From: Mycobacterium sp. ITM-2016-00317
GTDB lineage: Bacteria; Actinomycetota; Actinomycetes; Mycobacteriales; Mycobacteriaceae
Length of the DNA: 64,000 nucleotides
Assembly (NCBI RefSeq): GCF_002968295.1
Contig: NZ_CP134399.1
Span: 992,001 to 1,056,000, forward strand
Direction of reading: 5' to 3'
The number at the start of each line of letters is the position of its first letter. The first letter of the stretch is position 1. The position numbers and the translations under genes were made by a program. Below the pieces are notes generated by a model. That model was not told where the DNA came from, searched no databases, and saw only the letters and a program-made list of their open reading frames with translations. Below, piece by piece: positions 1-9,409 of this stretch.

Positions 1-324
1 ACGCTCGGAGTGTCGGTGCAGCGCACCCGCGCGGTGCTGCTGGTGCTCACCGCGCTGATGACCGCAACGGTCGTCGCCGCCGCGGGAGCGATCGGCTTCG
101 TCGGACTGGTCCTGCCGCACGCGGCCAGGTTCCTGGTCGGGCCGGGGCACGCCCGCCTGCTGCCGACCGTCGCGCTGCTGGGCGCGATCTTCATGGTGTG
201 GGTGGATGCGGTGGCCCGCACCGTGTTCGCGCCGCAGGAGCTGCCCACCGGTGTCGTCACCGCGCTGGTGGGGGTGCCGGCGTTCGCGTTGATCCTGTTC
301 CGCCGGCGACGTGTCCCGTCATGA
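1..324 (+). CDS. FecCD-type ABC transporter permease, C-terminal part
   Basis: This is the last ~107 residues of a membrane permease of the BtuC/FecCD family, which forms the channel of iron-siderophore, haem or cobalamin importers in the cytoplasmic membrane. The frame is open from base 1, so the 5' end lies outside the window. The visible part carries the family's typical stretch GFVGLVLPHAAR, followed by three hydrophobic helices and an Arg-rich cytoplasmic end (FRRRR). Its TGA overlaps the ATG of the downstream ATPase (ATGA), which points to an operon and translational coupling. The substrate cannot be told from this fragment; a ferric siderophore is the usual case. Confidence 0.85.
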   Translation, partial: TLGVSVQRTRAVLLVLTALMTATVVAAAGAIGFVGLVLPHAARFLVGPGHARLLPTVALLGAIFMVWVDAVARTVFAPQELPTGVVTALVGVPAFALILFRRRRVPS

Positions 325-1154
325 CACTGCGCGCAGTCGAGGTGACCTGGACACGGTCGGGCAAGGTGGTGCTCGACGCCGTCACCGTCGACCCCCGGCC
401 GGGATCGGTGGTCGGTCTGCTGGGTCCCAACGGATCCGGGAAGTCCTCCCTGCTGCGGATCATGGCCGGGCTCGACACCCCGGATTCCGGCCGGGTCGAG
501 CTGCACGGCCGACCGATCACCGGTGTGCGGCGCAGGGAGGTGGCCCGCAGCGTCGCGATGGTCGGACAGCACGCCGACACCGAACTCGACATCTGTGTCG
601 AAGACGTGGTGCGGCTGGGCCGGTTGCCGCACCGGTCGCTGTTCGGCGCGGACCCCGACGCGGACCTCGCAGTAGGTGACGCGCTGGCCGCGACAGGGCT
701 GTCAGATATGCGGGAGCGCTTCTGGCACAGCCTTTCCGGTGGGGAACGGCAACGCGCGCAGATCGCCCGCGCGCTGGCCCAACGGCCGACCGAGCTGCTG
801 CTCGACGAACCGACCAATCACCTCGACATCGCCCACCAGCTGGAAATCCTGTCTCTGGTAGGGCGATTGGACGTCACCGCGGTGATCGCGCTGCACGACC
901 TGAACCTGGCCGCGATGTTCTGCGACGAGCTCGTGGTGCTCACCGGTGGCCGGGTCGTCGCATCGGGCACCCCCGGCGACGTGCTGACCGAGGAACTGAT
1001 CGCGACGGTGTACGGGGTCGGCTGCCGGATCGGGACAGACCGCGGGCGGCCGTTCATCCGGTTCGAACGCCCGCATTCCGCGGCGGCCACCGACCGGTCA
1101 CCCGGCGTTCCTCCAGCGACCTCCCTGCCCGATCAGGCAGGCCATGGCCGCTAG
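321..1154 (+). CDS. ABC transporter ATP-binding protein, FepC/BtuD type
   Basis: This cytoplasmic ATPase powers the FecCD-type importer encoded just upstream. It has 277 residues, normal for the family. Motifs in order are Walker A GPNGSGKSS near residue 35, a Q-loop (VGQHAD), the signature LSGGERQRAQIARAL, Walker B LLLDEP with the D-loop NHLDIAHQ, and the switch His in IALHDLNLA. The start is the ATG overlapping the permease stop; longer readings only extend into the permease in another frame. Its stop overlaps that of the convergent GH79 gene at 1151-1154. A binding protein, if present, would be upstream of the window. The family is certain, the substrate is not. Confidence 0.93.
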   Translation: MTLRAVEVTWTRSGKVVLDAVTVDPRPGSVVGLLGPNGSGKSSLLRIMAGLDTPDSGRVELHGRPITGVRRREVARSVAMVGQHADTELDICVEDVVRLGRLPHRSLFGADPDADLAVGDALAATGLSDMRERFWHSLSGGERQRAQIARALAQRPTELLLDEPTNHLDIAHQLEILSLVGRLDVTAVIALHDLNLAAMFCDELVVLTGGRVVASGTPGDVLTEELIATVYGVGCRIGTDRGRPFIRFERPHSAAATDRSPGVPPATSLPDQAGHGR

Positions 1155-2656
1155 CGGCAGGCGGTGTTGCCGGCGCCGGCAATGGCCAGGAATGTGATGG
1201 TGGCCGGTTCCAGGCGGACCTCACCGGCCTCGATCGGGGCACCGGCCGGCTGCGGCAGTGAATCGTCGGGGCCGAGCTCGAGCACCGTGCCGTTGAGCGC
1301 GACAGTCATGGAGTCGAGCGGATCGGCGGACAAGGTGTAGCGCTGGGCAACCTGCGGCAGGGTCAGCTGGTGCGACGTGTCGCGGTCGGTGTTGATCGCC
1401 AGCACTGTCACGCCGCCGGGGGTGTCACGTTGGCAGTGGGCGTAGACCCGCAGGCCACTATCGGCAGGCACCCCGGAATCGAGCACGGTGACGCCCATCA
1501 GTCTGCGCCACAGCAACGCCGCCCAATAGGTGGGTTTCGGGGTGAAATCGTTTTCGTCGACTAGTGCGTAGTCGCTGGATTCCAGCGTGTTGTGCATGAC
1601 CACCTGAACCCCTTCGCGGGCCAGCAGACCCAACTGGTCCACATACCGGAAGCTGTCTAAAAACGTTCCCGCCCAGGGATTGCCGCCGCAGGCGGCGTCG
1701 GCCACCTCGGTCAGCCACATCGGCTTCCCGGGCTCGAAGAGGTCCCGCAGGCCGGCATAGAAGGCCCGGGTTTCGTTGGTCCGGTTCAGGAACTCCGCCG
1801 AGAGTGCTTCGTCGCGCGTGGTCTGCGGCAGACCCGCCGACGCACAGCGCTGCGATCCGGCGTTGTAGTGGTGGTAGGAGAATCCGTCGACACCCGGGCC
1901 CGCGGCCGCCAGCATGTCCTCGCTGGTGATCATCCCGGCAGCGGCGAAAAGGTCACCGAGATTCGCGCCGGCCGCGCCCCACGACGCGGGTGCTTCACCG
2001 ACGGAACCTGGGCCCAGGATGGTCGTACCCGGGCTCGCTTGTTCGACGAAGGCCTTGAACAGCTTGAAATCTCGGCCGTAGGCGGCCGCGTCATAATTCC
2101 TGGGCGCCCCACCCATCGCAGCCGCGTTCGGCTCGTTCATGAACTCCGCAGCGGCGATCTCACCACCGACCGAGCGGGTGTAATCCAACCAGCGTCGCGC
2201 CAGCTCGGGTGTCCACGTTCCGGAGGCATCGCGCGCGCCGGGGCTGATCGCGAACGACGAGACGACCTTGGCGTCGACGCCGTCGGCGAACTCGATTACC
2301 CCGCGCCACTGGTCACGGGTCAGCACGCCGTTGAAGCCTTCGGGCGGTGCGACCGGCGGGTTGTCGGTGTCGGCGAAATAGGTGGAGTTGGCCCACGTTC
2401 CGCTGACCCGGACATACGCGGGCCCCAACGCTTCGGCCAGTACCCGTAACCGGGGGTTGCTCAGGTCTCGCGGCGGGCGGTACTCGAACAGGTCGGGATT
2501 CATGCCCGCAGGTGCATCCGCCGCGGCGGAGGAGGCGTTGGCTGCGGCGCCATAGGGTTTCCAGAACTCCGCACCGGTCACCGCGGCCATTTCGATGTTG
2601 TACGACTGAAAACGCTCGTCCACGGTGCCGATCCGCGGCATGCTCGATACGTCCAT
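1151..2656 (-). CDS. GH79 heparanase-like glycoside hydrolase
   Basis: The 501-residue protein resembles family 79 glycoside hydrolases (heparanase, beta-glucuronidase). The probable acid/base is E175 in AEFMNEPNAA and the probable nucleophile is E317 in MWLTEVADAACGG. The following stretch, DQLGLLAREGVQVVMHNTL then ALVDENDF and PTYWAALLWRRLMG, follows remembered human heparanase closely. A beta-sandwich-like C-terminal segment ends in FLAIAGAG. I chose the ATG at 2656 because AGGGGATGGC lies just before it; a TTG start 18 codons upstream is possible. No clear signal peptide is seen, which is odd for a glycan hydrolase. It is downstream of two TetR genes on the same strand and may be under their control. 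The substrate is unknown. Confidence 0.75.
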   Translation of the reverse strand: MDVSSMPRIGTVDERFQSYNIEMAAVTGAEFWKPYGAAANASSAAADAPAGMNPDLFEYRPPRDLSNPRLRVLAEALGPAYVRVSGTWANSTYFADTDNPPVAPPEGFNGVLTRDQWRGVIEFADGVDAKVVSSFAISPGARDASGTWTPELARRWLDYTRSVGGEIAAAEFMNEPNAAAMGGAPRNYDAAAYGRDFKLFKAFVEQASPGTTILGPGSVGEAPASWGAAGANLGDLFAAAGMITSEDMLAAAGPGVDGFSYHHYNAGSQRCASAGLPQTTRDEALSAEFLNRTNETRAFYAGLRDLFEPGKPMWLTEVADAACGGNPWAGTFLDSFRYVDQLGLLAREGVQVVMHNTLESSDYALVDENDFTPKPTYWAALLWRRLMGVTVLDSGVPADSGLRVYAHCQRDTPGGVTVLAINTDRDTSHQLTLPQVAQRYTLSADPLDSMTVALNGTVLELGPDDSLPQPAGAPIEAGEVRLEPATITFLAIAGAGNTACR

Positions 2657-2747
2657 GCCATCCCCTGTCTGGGCTGTCCGGCGCCTGCCGTGCCGCCCAC
2701 TTATCGCCAACGTAATCGCGCGGACCGGCGGGGGAGGCGATCGGTGG

Positions 2748-3326
2748 CTAGTGCAACCGTCTGTCGAGAATCTCCAGGTAGGCGGCCAGTGTGTCGTCAG
2801 GCAGCGGGGTGTTGTGCGCGGCGGCGATCAGCACGCCGACGATCGCCCCGGCGATCACCCGGCGCTCCATCTCGCCAGACGGTGTGTCGGGACGCTTGGT
2901 CAGACCCTCGGCGATGAGGTCGATCAGCCGGACGTACTCGGTGTAGATCAGCCCCCTGGCCTCCGGGACCGCGTACATCATCCGCTCGCCGGCGACCACG
3001 TCGTCGCGCTCCTCCTGTGACAGGCCCGAGTACACCGTGACGACGGCATGTCGGTAGGCCGCCACCACCGACAGTTCGGGCGGCGCGTCGACGAAGGCGC
3101 GGACGATCGGGGAGATCTTGTCGTCGGAGAGGAGCAACTTCTCCTTCACCCCGAAGTAGCGGTAGAAGGTGCGCGGCGAAATGTCGGCGGCCTCGGCGAT
3201 CTGCTCGACCGTGGTGTTGGCATAGCCCTGCGCTTCGAACAGGCGGAAAGCCTCCCGGCGGATGGTCAGCCGGGTGCGGACCTTCTTGCGCGCTCGCAAA
3301 CTCTGGGTGGGGTCCTGCGCTGACAC
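2748..3326 (-). CDS. TetR/AcrR family regulator (tandem copy 2)
   Basis: A DNA-binding repressor of 192 residues. The N-terminal helix-turn-helix is textbook TetR: REAFRLFEAQGYANTTVEQI, then AADISPRTFYRYFGVKEKL. The C-terminal ligand domain ends in LAAYLEILDRR. The start is GTG at 3326, chosen because GGAGGAGGG precedes it and because its first residues (VSAQDPTQSLRARKK) align with those of the neighbouring copy (VSAPDRASSLRERKK). The protein is about 60-70% identical by eye to the gene at 3474-4052, so the two arose by tandem duplication. It lies 92 nt upstream of the GH79 gene. The ligand is unknown. Confidence 0.92.
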   Translation of the reverse strand: MSAQDPTQSLRARKKVRTRLTIRREAFRLFEAQGYANTTVEQIAEAADISPRTFYRYFGVKEKLLLSDDKISPIVRAFVDAPPELSVVAAYRHAVVTVYSGLSQEERDDVVAGERMMYAVPEARGLIYTEYVRLIDLIAEGLTKRPDTPSGEMERRVIAGAIVGVLIAAAHNTPLPDDTLAAYLEILDRRLH

Positions 3327-3473
3327 CGGGTCGCCCTCCTCCCATCGATTGCATCCTCGCCGAGATGGGTCGAGATCAGATCTTCCCACCGTGTCCTGGG
3401 CTGCTGCCGCGAAATGCGACCGGCGTCATCCGACTAGTTCCCTCAGTCACGATGTGCGGCTCTGAGCGGGAGC

Positions 3474-4052
3474 TCAGGCCATTCGGGCGTCGAGAATGGC
3501 CAGCGCTTTCGACAACGCCTCATGGGGTAGCGGGGTGTTGTGCGACACCGCGATCAGCACACCGACGATCGCGCCGGCCAGCACACGTCGCTCGACGTCG
3601 TCGGCTTCGCCGCCGAGCCGGTCCCGCAGCACCTCGACGAGCGAGTCGATCAGCGCGATGTACTCGGCGTAGATGAGCCCACGCGCTTCGGGGACCTGAT
3701 AGAGCAGCTGCTGTCCGGTCAGTGCGGCGTCACGCTGGTCAGCGGAGAGATTCCCGAACACCTCGTCGACGGCGTGCCGGTAGGCGGCGACGACGGTGAG
3801 CTCACGGGGCGCGTCGGCAAACGCCGCCACGATCGGCGCACTGTGGTCGTCGTTGACCAGCAGTGCCTCTTTGACACCGAAGTACCGGTAGAAGGTCCGC
3901 GGGGAAACGTCGGCCGCCGCGGCGATCTGCTCGATTGTCGTGTTCGCATAACCCTGTGCCTCGAACAATCGGAACGCCTGTTGGCGAATCGCCAGACGTG
4001 TCAGTGCCTTCTTGCGTTCTCGAAGGCTGCTGGCACGATCAGGTGCTGACAC
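3474..4052 (-). CDS. TetR/AcrR family regulator (tandem copy 1)
   Basis: A TetR-type regulator of 192 residues with the motif AADVSPRTFYRYFGVKEAL, paralogous to the next gene downstream (2748-3326). The start is GTG at 4052 with AAGGGA about 11 nt before it; a longer reading to 4157 would add an implausible 35-residue leader. The region upstream (4053-4190) has a repeated GTCAG in TTGTCAGGTGTCAG directly before the start, which could be part of an operator. The two copies differ mainly in the C-terminal ligand domain (for example HSAPIVAAFADAPREL against KISPIVRAFVDAPPEL), so they may bind related sites and different ligands. Confidence 0.92.
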   Translation of the reverse strand: MSAPDRASSLRERKKALTRLAIRQQAFRLFEAQGYANTTIEQIAAAADVSPRTFYRYFGVKEALLVNDDHSAPIVAAFADAPRELTVVAAYRHAVDEVFGNLSADQRDAALTGQQLLYQVPEARGLIYAEYIALIDSLVEVLRDRLGGEADDVERRVLAGAIVGVLIAVSHNTPLPHEALSKALAILDARMA

Positions 4053-4190
4053 CTGACAAGTTTCCCTTATCAAACACCATTCGCAAAAAGCGGCAGTAAT
4101 CCAATCGAGTGCATCGCGCAATTCGAAGACCCTGGAAAGTGCGACGAGCCAATACAACTGACTTGCCGCGCAACTGACGGTTCGACGGCT

Positions 4191-5000
4191 TCAGTGCACG
4201 ATCTGCCGGCGTGCGCGGGCCAGAAACCTTCTCAGGCTTGTCGGCGGTCGCCCGGTGAGGTCGGCCACCGCGGTGGTGACGAAGTCCTGCTCGCCGGCGC
4301 GGATGCGTCCGTCCAGCGCGGCCAGCGCCGCGGCGTACTCGGCGGGATAGCCGGCCCCGGTGAGACGGGCCCCGAGTTCGACGGTGCTCAGATCGACGTG
4401 GCGCACCGGCTCCCCGATCGCCTCGGCCGCCAGCTCGGCGGCCTCCGGATAGGACAGTGCCTCCGGCCCCGTCAGCAACAGTTCCCCGCCCGCGTGCTGG
4501 GGACGGATCAGCGCCTGCACCGCGACGGCGGCGATGTCGGCCGCGTCGATGAACCCCAGCCGGCCGTCTCCGGTCGCGGTGAGCACCTCCCGGGACCGGC
4601 GGATTCCGTCGGCCAGCGGATGGTCGCCGACGAAAATCTGCATGAACCACGACGGCCGCAGCGCGGTGTACTCGGGGAGGAGCCGGGCGCCGAGGTCGTG
4701 GATCTCACCGAGCACCGGGTCGCCCCGCTCGACCGCCGACGAGCTCAACTGCACGACGCGGCGCACCCCCGCGGCCGCGGCCGACTCCAGCAACGGCCGC
4801 ACCATGGGCAGTGGATCCGCCACGCCTACCGGCGCGACCAGGTAGATCGCGCCGACACCGGCCAGCTCGACCGCGTCGTCGACAGCGTGCTGCACGCCCT
4901 GGCTCAGCCCTGACGGTCTGACAGGTCTGACCGCGGGACAGCAAGTGTTCTGCGCCACAGGGTTTTCCGGATGTCGCGGGGATGCGAGTAGGGTGCCCAT
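4191..5000 (-). CDS. NmrA-like NAD(P)-binding protein, N-terminus damaged
   Basis: From about residue 33 the protein follows NmrA-type atypical short-chain reductases: GVGAIYLVAPVG, then AGVRRVVQLSSSAVERG, YTALRPSWFMQIF, FIDAADIAAVAVQAL and a C-terminal FLARARRQIVH. The dinucleotide-binding loop that should open the protein (GATGxxGR, present in the relative at 36952) is missing. The first ~32 residues, rich in Pro and Cys, match no family pattern, and I found no GATG motif in the other two frames of this strand. The start at 5000 is a guess. The gene is either a decayed copy or has lost its first ~65 codons, perhaps by a rearrangement next to the divergent SulP gene. It is probably non-functional as an oxidoreductase. 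Confidence 0.6.
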   Translation of the reverse strand: MGTLLASPRHPENPVAQNTCCPAVRPVRPSGLSQGVQHAVDDAVELAGVGAIYLVAPVGVADPLPMVRPLLESAAAAGVRRVVQLSSSAVERGDPVLGEIHDLGARLLPEYTALRPSWFMQIFVGDHPLADGIRRSREVLTATGDGRLGFIDAADIAAVAVQALIRPQHAGGELLLTGPEALSYPEAAELAAEAIGEPVRHVDLSTVELGARLTGAGYPAEYAAALAALDGRIRAGEQDFVTTAVADLTGRPPTSLRRFLARARRQIVH

Positions 5001-5126
5001 CGCGGGGGACGCCCGGCATCGTCCGGTGGTGTGACCCGATCGCGCTTCGAGTGCGCGCCCCGCACCCCACTTTTCGCGCAACGGTGCGCGGCTGATCGTG
5101 CCCGCGTCACGCGAAGGGACCTACCG

Positions 5127-6626
5127 ATGGAGACGGCGGCGAAACCGACACCGCAACAGGAGCAGTCTGTGCTGGCCGCGCTGCGTTCCCCGCGCAGGCT
5201 GCGCACCGAGGTGCTCGCCGGCCTGGTCGTCGCGCTCGCGCTGATCCCCGAGGCGATCTCGTTCTCCATCATCGCCGGCGTCGATCCCCGCGTCGGCCTG
5301 TTCGCGTCGTTCACGATGGCGGTCACCATCGCGATCGTCGGCGGCCGACCGGCGATGATCTCGGCGGCCACCGGAGCTGTCGCGCTGGTGGTGGCCCCGC
5401 TGGTGAGCAGCCACGGCCTGGATTACCTGATCGCCGCGGTGATCCTCGGCGGCGTGCTGCAGGTGGTCCTCGGCGGTCTCGGGGTGGCGAGGCTGATGCG
5501 GTTCGTGCCCCGCAGTGTCATGGTCGGCTTCGTCAACGCGCTGGCCATCTTGATCTTCATGTCCCAGGTGCCGCATCTCGTCGGTGTGCCGTGGCTGGTC
5601 TATCCGATGGTCGCGGTCGGCGTCCTGCTCATCGCCGTGCTGCCGAAACTGACCACCGCGGTGCCTGCCCCGCTGGTGGCGATCCTGCTGCTGACCGTGG
5701 CCGCCGTCGGGTTCGGCTGGTCGGTGCCCGACGTCGGCGACGAAGGCCAACTCCCGTCCAGCCTGCCGTCGCTGCTTATCCCCGATGTGCCGCTGACCGT
5801 GGACACGTTGCGGGTGATCGCGCCCTACGCGTTGGCGGTTGCCCTGGTCGGGCTGCTGGAATCGTTGATGACGGCCAAGCTGGTCGACGACATCACCGAC
5901 ACCCACTCGGACAAGTCACGCGAGGCGGCCGGGCAGGGCGTGGCCAATATCGTCACCGGATTCTTCGGCGGCATGGGTGGGTGCGCGATGATCGGGCAGA
6001 CGATGATCAACGTCAAGGTCAGCGGCGCCCGCACCCGGATCTCCACTTTCCTGGCAGGGGTTTTCCTGCTCGGCCTGGTCGTCGGATTGGGCGATCTGGT
6101 CGCGCAGATCCCGATGGCGGCGCTCGTCGCCGTGATGATCATGGTGTCGGTGGCCACCCTGGACTGGCACAGCATCCACCCGAAAACGTTGCGCCGCATG
6201 CCCAAGAGCGAGACCTTCGTGATGATCTCGACGGTCGCCGTCACCGTGGCGACCCACAATCTGGCCTACGGCGTGGCCGTCGGGACACTGGCGGCGATGG
6301 TGCTGTTCGCTCGCCGCGTCGCGCATTTCACCGAAGTCGTCCCCGTCGACAGCGCTGACGAGGACACCCGCGTCTATGTCGTGACCGGCGAGCTGTTCTT
6401 CGCCTCCAGCAACGACATGGTCTACCAGTTCGACTATGCGGGCGACCCCGACAACATCGTCATCGACATGAGCAACGCCCACATCTGGGATGCGTCCACC
6501 GTCGCCACCCTCGACGCGATCACCACGAAATACGCCGCGAAGGGCAAGTCGGTCACCATCATCGGGATGAACGACCCCAGCGCCGAGCGGCACGCACGGC
6601 TCAGCGGCCGGCTCACCGGTGAGTGA
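5127..6626 (+). CDS. SulP family inorganic anion transporter with STAS domain
   Basis: A 499-residue membrane transporter of the SulP/SLC26 family, which moves sulfate, bicarbonate or other anions across the cytoplasmic membrane. The N-terminal signature is present (LVVALALIPEAISFSIIAGV), as are many hydrophobic helices and the family stretch GGMGGCAMIGQTMINVKVSG. The last ~100 residues form a STAS domain (VYVVTGELFFASSNDMV ... VIDMSNAHIWDASTVATLDA) that faces the cytoplasm. The start is ATG at 5127 with GAAGGGA ten bases upstream; the frame stays open further upstream without a better start. The family is sure. The substrate is not; bicarbonate or sulfate are the likely choices. Confidence 0.93.
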   Translation: METAAKPTPQQEQSVLAALRSPRRLRTEVLAGLVVALALIPEAISFSIIAGVDPRVGLFASFTMAVTIAIVGGRPAMISAATGAVALVVAPLVSSHGLDYLIAAVILGGVLQVVLGGLGVARLMRFVPRSVMVGFVNALAILIFMSQVPHLVGVPWLVYPMVAVGVLLIAVLPKLTTAVPAPLVAILLLTVAAVGFGWSVPDVGDEGQLPSSLPSLLIPDVPLTVDTLRVIAPYALAVALVGLLESLMTAKLVDDITDTHSDKSREAAGQGVANIVTGFFGGMGGCAMIGQTMINVKVSGARTRISTFLAGVFLLGLVVGLGDLVAQIPMAALVAVMIMVSVATLDWHSIHPKTLRRMPKSETFVMISTVAVTVATHNLAYGVAVGTLAAMVLFARRVAHFTEVVPVDSADEDTRVYVVTGELFFASSNDMVYQFDYAGDPDNIVIDMSNAHIWDASTVATLDAITTKYAAKGKSVTIIGMNDPSAERHARLSGRLTGE

Positions 6627-6653
6627 GCATCCGCAGGGTTGGACTACGCGGCG

Positions 6654-8495
6654 CTACACCGCGTCGACGTCGCGCACCGCGCCCTTGTCCGCCGACAGCG
6701 CCAGCGCGGCGTAGGCGCGCAGCGCCGCCGACACCACGCGCTGCCGGTCACGCGGCTTGTAGCCGCCCGCGACCTCCAGTGCGGCCCGGCGGCGGTCCAG
6801 TTCGGCGTCGGGCACGTCGACCTGGATCGTCCGGTGCGGGATGTCGATCGTGATCAGGTCGCCGTCCTCGACCAGCGCGATGATCCCGCCGGCCGCCGCC
6901 TCGGGGGAGACGTGGCCGATCGACAGCCCCGAGGATCCGCCGGAGAATCGGCCGTCGGTCACCAGCGCGCACACTTTGCCCAGCCCGCGGGCCTTCAGAT
7001 ACGAGGTCGGGTAGAGCATCTCCTGCATCCCCGGGCCGCCCTTGGGTCCCTCATAACGCACCACCACGACGTCGCCGGGCTGCACCCGTCCGGACAGGAT
7101 CGCGTCGACCGCGTCCTCCTGGGACTCCACCACCAGCGCCGGGCCGGAGAACTTCAGGATCGACTCGTCCACACCGGCGGTCTTGACGATGCAGCCGTCG
7201 ACCGACAGGTTGCCGCGCAGCACCGCCAGCCCGCCGTCCTCCGAATACGCGTGCCGCACATCGCGGATGCAGCCCTGCGCGGCGTCGGTGTCGAGTGAGT
7301 CCCACCGCTCCGACTGCGAGAACGCCGACGCCGACCGCACGCAGCCCGGCGCGGCGTGAAACATCTCGACAGCTTCCGGACTGGCCTGACCGCCGCGGAT
7401 GTCCCAGCGGCGCAACCACTCCGCCAGCGACTGCGAGTGCACCGAGTGCACGGTCTCGTGCAGGTGCCCGCCCCGCCACAGTTCGCCGAGAATCGCCGGG
7501 ATGCCTCCGGCGCGGTGCACGTCCTCCATCAGGTAGTGCCCGTTGGGCGCCACCTTGCACAGGCACGGCACCGCCCGACTGCGCTTCTCGATGTCTTCGA
7601 GCGTGTAGTCCAGTTCGGCCTCGCGCGCGGCGGCCAGCAGGTGGAGGATCGTGTTCGTCGACCCGCCCATCGCGATGTCCATCGCCATCGCGTTGTCGAA
7701 CGCCTCACGGGTGGCGATCGCCCGCGGCAACACGCTGGTGTCGTCCTCGTCGTAGTAGCGCCGGCACAGGTCCATCACGGTGGCACCGGCGTTCTCGTAC
7801 AGCGCGCGCCGTGCGGTGTGGGTGGCCAGCACCGACCCGTTGCCCGGCAGCGCCAGCCCGAGCGCCTCGGTCAGGCAGTTCATCGAGTTCGCGGTGAACA
7901 TGCCCGAGCAGGAGCCGCAGGTCGGGCATGCCGACTCCTCGATGCGCGCCAGATCCGGGTCGGACACCTCGGTGCTGACCGCGTCGGCGATTGCGGAGAC
8001 CAGGTTCAGCCGGGTGCGCACGGTGCCGTCCACCAGCACTGCGGTGCCGCCCTCCATCGGGCCGCCGGACACGAACACCGTCGGGATGTTCAGCCGCAGC
8101 GCAGCCATCAACATCCCGGGAGTGATCTTGTCGCAGTTGGAGATACACACCAGCGCGTCGGCGCAGTGCGCGTTGACCATGTACTCGACCGAGTCGGCGA
8201 TCAGCTCACGCGAGGGCAGCGAGTACAGCATGCCGCCGTGGCCCATCGCGATGCCGTCGTCGACGGCGATGGTGTTGAACTCGCGCGGCACCCCGCCCGC
8301 GGCCTTGATCGCGTCGGAGACGATGCGGCCCACCGGCTGCAGATGGGTGTGGCCGGGCACGAACTCGGTGAAGCTGTTGGCGACCGCGACGATCGGCTTG
8401 CCGATGTCGGCGCCGTCCACTCCCGCGGCGCGCAGCAGCGCGCGCGCCCCCGCCATGTTGCGTCCGTGGGTGACCGTGCGGGACCTCAGCTCCAT
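6654..8495 (-). CDS. ilvD: dihydroxy-acid dehydratase
   Basis: IlvD dehydrates 2,3-dihydroxy-isovalerate and 2,3-dihydroxy-3-methylvalerate to 2-keto acids in valine, isoleucine and leucine synthesis. It is a cytoplasmic Fe-S enzyme. The 613 residues match the ~616-residue E. coli type in length and sequence: [49 protein letters not shown] and [19 protein letters not shown]. The last three contain the cluster cysteines and an active-site region, and [20 protein letters not shown] closes the protein. The start is ATG at 8495 ([11 protein letters not shown]), because the upstream extension is Arg-rich and unlike the family. It is divergent from the regulator at 8585, with an 89-bp gap holding a perfect palindrome. 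Confidence 0.97.
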   Translation of the reverse strand: MELRSRTVTHGRNMAGARALLRAAGVDGADIGKPIVAVANSFTEFVPGHTHLQPVGRIVSDAIKAAGGVPREFNTIAVDDGIAMGHGGMLYSLPSRELIADSVEYMVNAHCADALVCISNCDKITPGMLMAALRLNIPTVFVSGGPMEGGTAVLVDGTVRTRLNLVSAIADAVSTEVSDPDLARIEESACPTCGSCSGMFTANSMNCLTEALGLALPGNGSVLATHTARRALYENAGATVMDLCRRYYDEDDTSVLPRAIATREAFDNAMAMDIAMGGSTNTILHLLAAAREAELDYTLEDIEKRSRAVPCLCKVAPNGHYLMEDVHRAGGIPAILGELWRGGHLHETVHSVHSQSLAEWLRRWDIRGGQASPEAVEMFHAAPGCVRSASAFSQSERWDSLDTDAAQGCIRDVRHAYSEDGGLAVLRGNLSVDGCIVKTAGVDESILKFSGPALVVESQEDAVDAILSGRVQPGDVVVVRYEGPKGGPGMQEMLYPTSYLKARGLGKVCALVTDGRFSGGSSGLSIGHVSPEAAAGGIIALVEDGDLITIDIPHRTIQVDVPDAELDRRRAALEVAGGYKPRDRQRVVSAALRAYAALALSADKGAVRDVDAV

Positions 8496-8540
8496 GGCCT
8501 CCACGCTGGGCCGTCGGCGGGTACCGGGGAAGACGGCGCT

Positions 8541-8552
8541 GATACTGGTATC
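8541..8552. promoter_or_regulatory. palindrome GATACTGGTATC between ilvD and the HTH regulator
   Basis: A perfect inverted repeat, GATAC-TG-GTATC, lies in the 89-bp gap between the divergent starts of ilvD (8495) and the MmyB-type regulator (8585). Its size and place suit a binding site for the regulator, controlling itself and possibly ilvD. No experiment or known consensus was available for comparison. Confidence 0.4.
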
Positions 8553-8584
8553 GCCACCACCACCCTCGCCTACCCTCGGAAGTT

Positions 8585-9409
8585 GTGGACAGACGCGCGC
8601 AGCAACGGCTCGCCCTCGGCGAGTTCCTGCGCGCGCGGCGCCGCGCCGTCGTGAGGGCCGACGTCGGCCTGCCGGAGCTGCCACGGTCGCGCACCAGCGG
8701 ACTGCGCCGCGAAGAGGTCGCGGTCCGGGCCGGGGTCAGTGTCACCTGGTACACCTGGCTGGAGCAGGGCCGCGACATCAACCCGTCCAAGCAGGTGCTC
8801 GACGCGGTCGCGCGTGCGCTGGGGCTCTCGGCCGCCGAGTACGAGTACGTGCTGGCGCTCGGCGGATACACCGTGGACCCCGCGATCTCCGAGGGCCCGC
8901 TGCCACCCCAGATCCAACGGTTCCTCGACGCGCTGGACGGCTATCCGGCGTTCGCGATCACCCCGGACTGGGGCATCGCCGCGTGGAACACGGCCTACGC
9001 GGCGCTGTACCCGAACATCGAGAAGGTACCGGCGGCCGACCGCAACCTGTTGTGGCTGGTGTTCATGGACCCGTACATCCGAGAACTGCTGCCCGACTGG
9101 GACTCCGACAGCCGGCGCTTTCTCGCCGAGTTCCGCGCCGACGCCGGACCGAGGGTGGGGGAGCCGTCCTACACCGCGCTGGTCGCCCGACTGTCCGAGA
9201 GCAGTGCGCATTTCGCCGCAGCCTGGCAGGCGGCCAACATCGAACGCTTCACCTCGCGCGAGCGGCTGTTCCACCACCCGGTGGCCGGGGAACTGCGCCT
9301 CGAACACCACCAGGTCGCACCCGTCGACGTGCCCGACATCCAGATCGTCGCCTACCTTCCGGTGCCGGGAACGGATGCGGCGCAACGACTTCGCGCGATG
9401 AAGGGTTAG
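8585..9409 (+). CDS. helix-turn-helix regulator, MmyB-like ligand domain
   Basis: A cytoplasmic XRE-type transcription factor of 274 residues. The N-terminal DNA-binding part has the usual actinobacterial pattern: [43 protein letters not shown] and [17 protein letters not shown]. The C-terminal half resembles the MmyB PAS-like ligand pocket ([51 protein letters not shown]), which binds a fatty acid in a solved member, as I recall. The start is GTG at 8585. The gene is divergent from ilvD. In other actinobacteria such regulators usually control a divergent oxidoreductase, so ilvD is only a candidate target. The stop overlaps that of the convergent selD. Confidence 0.9.
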   Translation: MDRRAQQRLALGEFLRARRRAVVRADVGLPELPRSRTSGLRREEVAVRAGVSVTWYTWLEQGRDINPSKQVLDAVARALGLSAAEYEYVLALGGYTVDPAISEGPLPPQIQRFLDALDGYPAFAITPDWGIAAWNTAYAALYPNIEKVPAADRNLLWLVFMDPYIRELLPDWDSDSRRFLAEFRADAGPRVGEPSYTALVARLSESSAHFAAAWQAANIERFTSRERLFHHPVAGELRLEHHQVAPVDVPDIQIVAYLPVPGTDAAQRLRAMKG

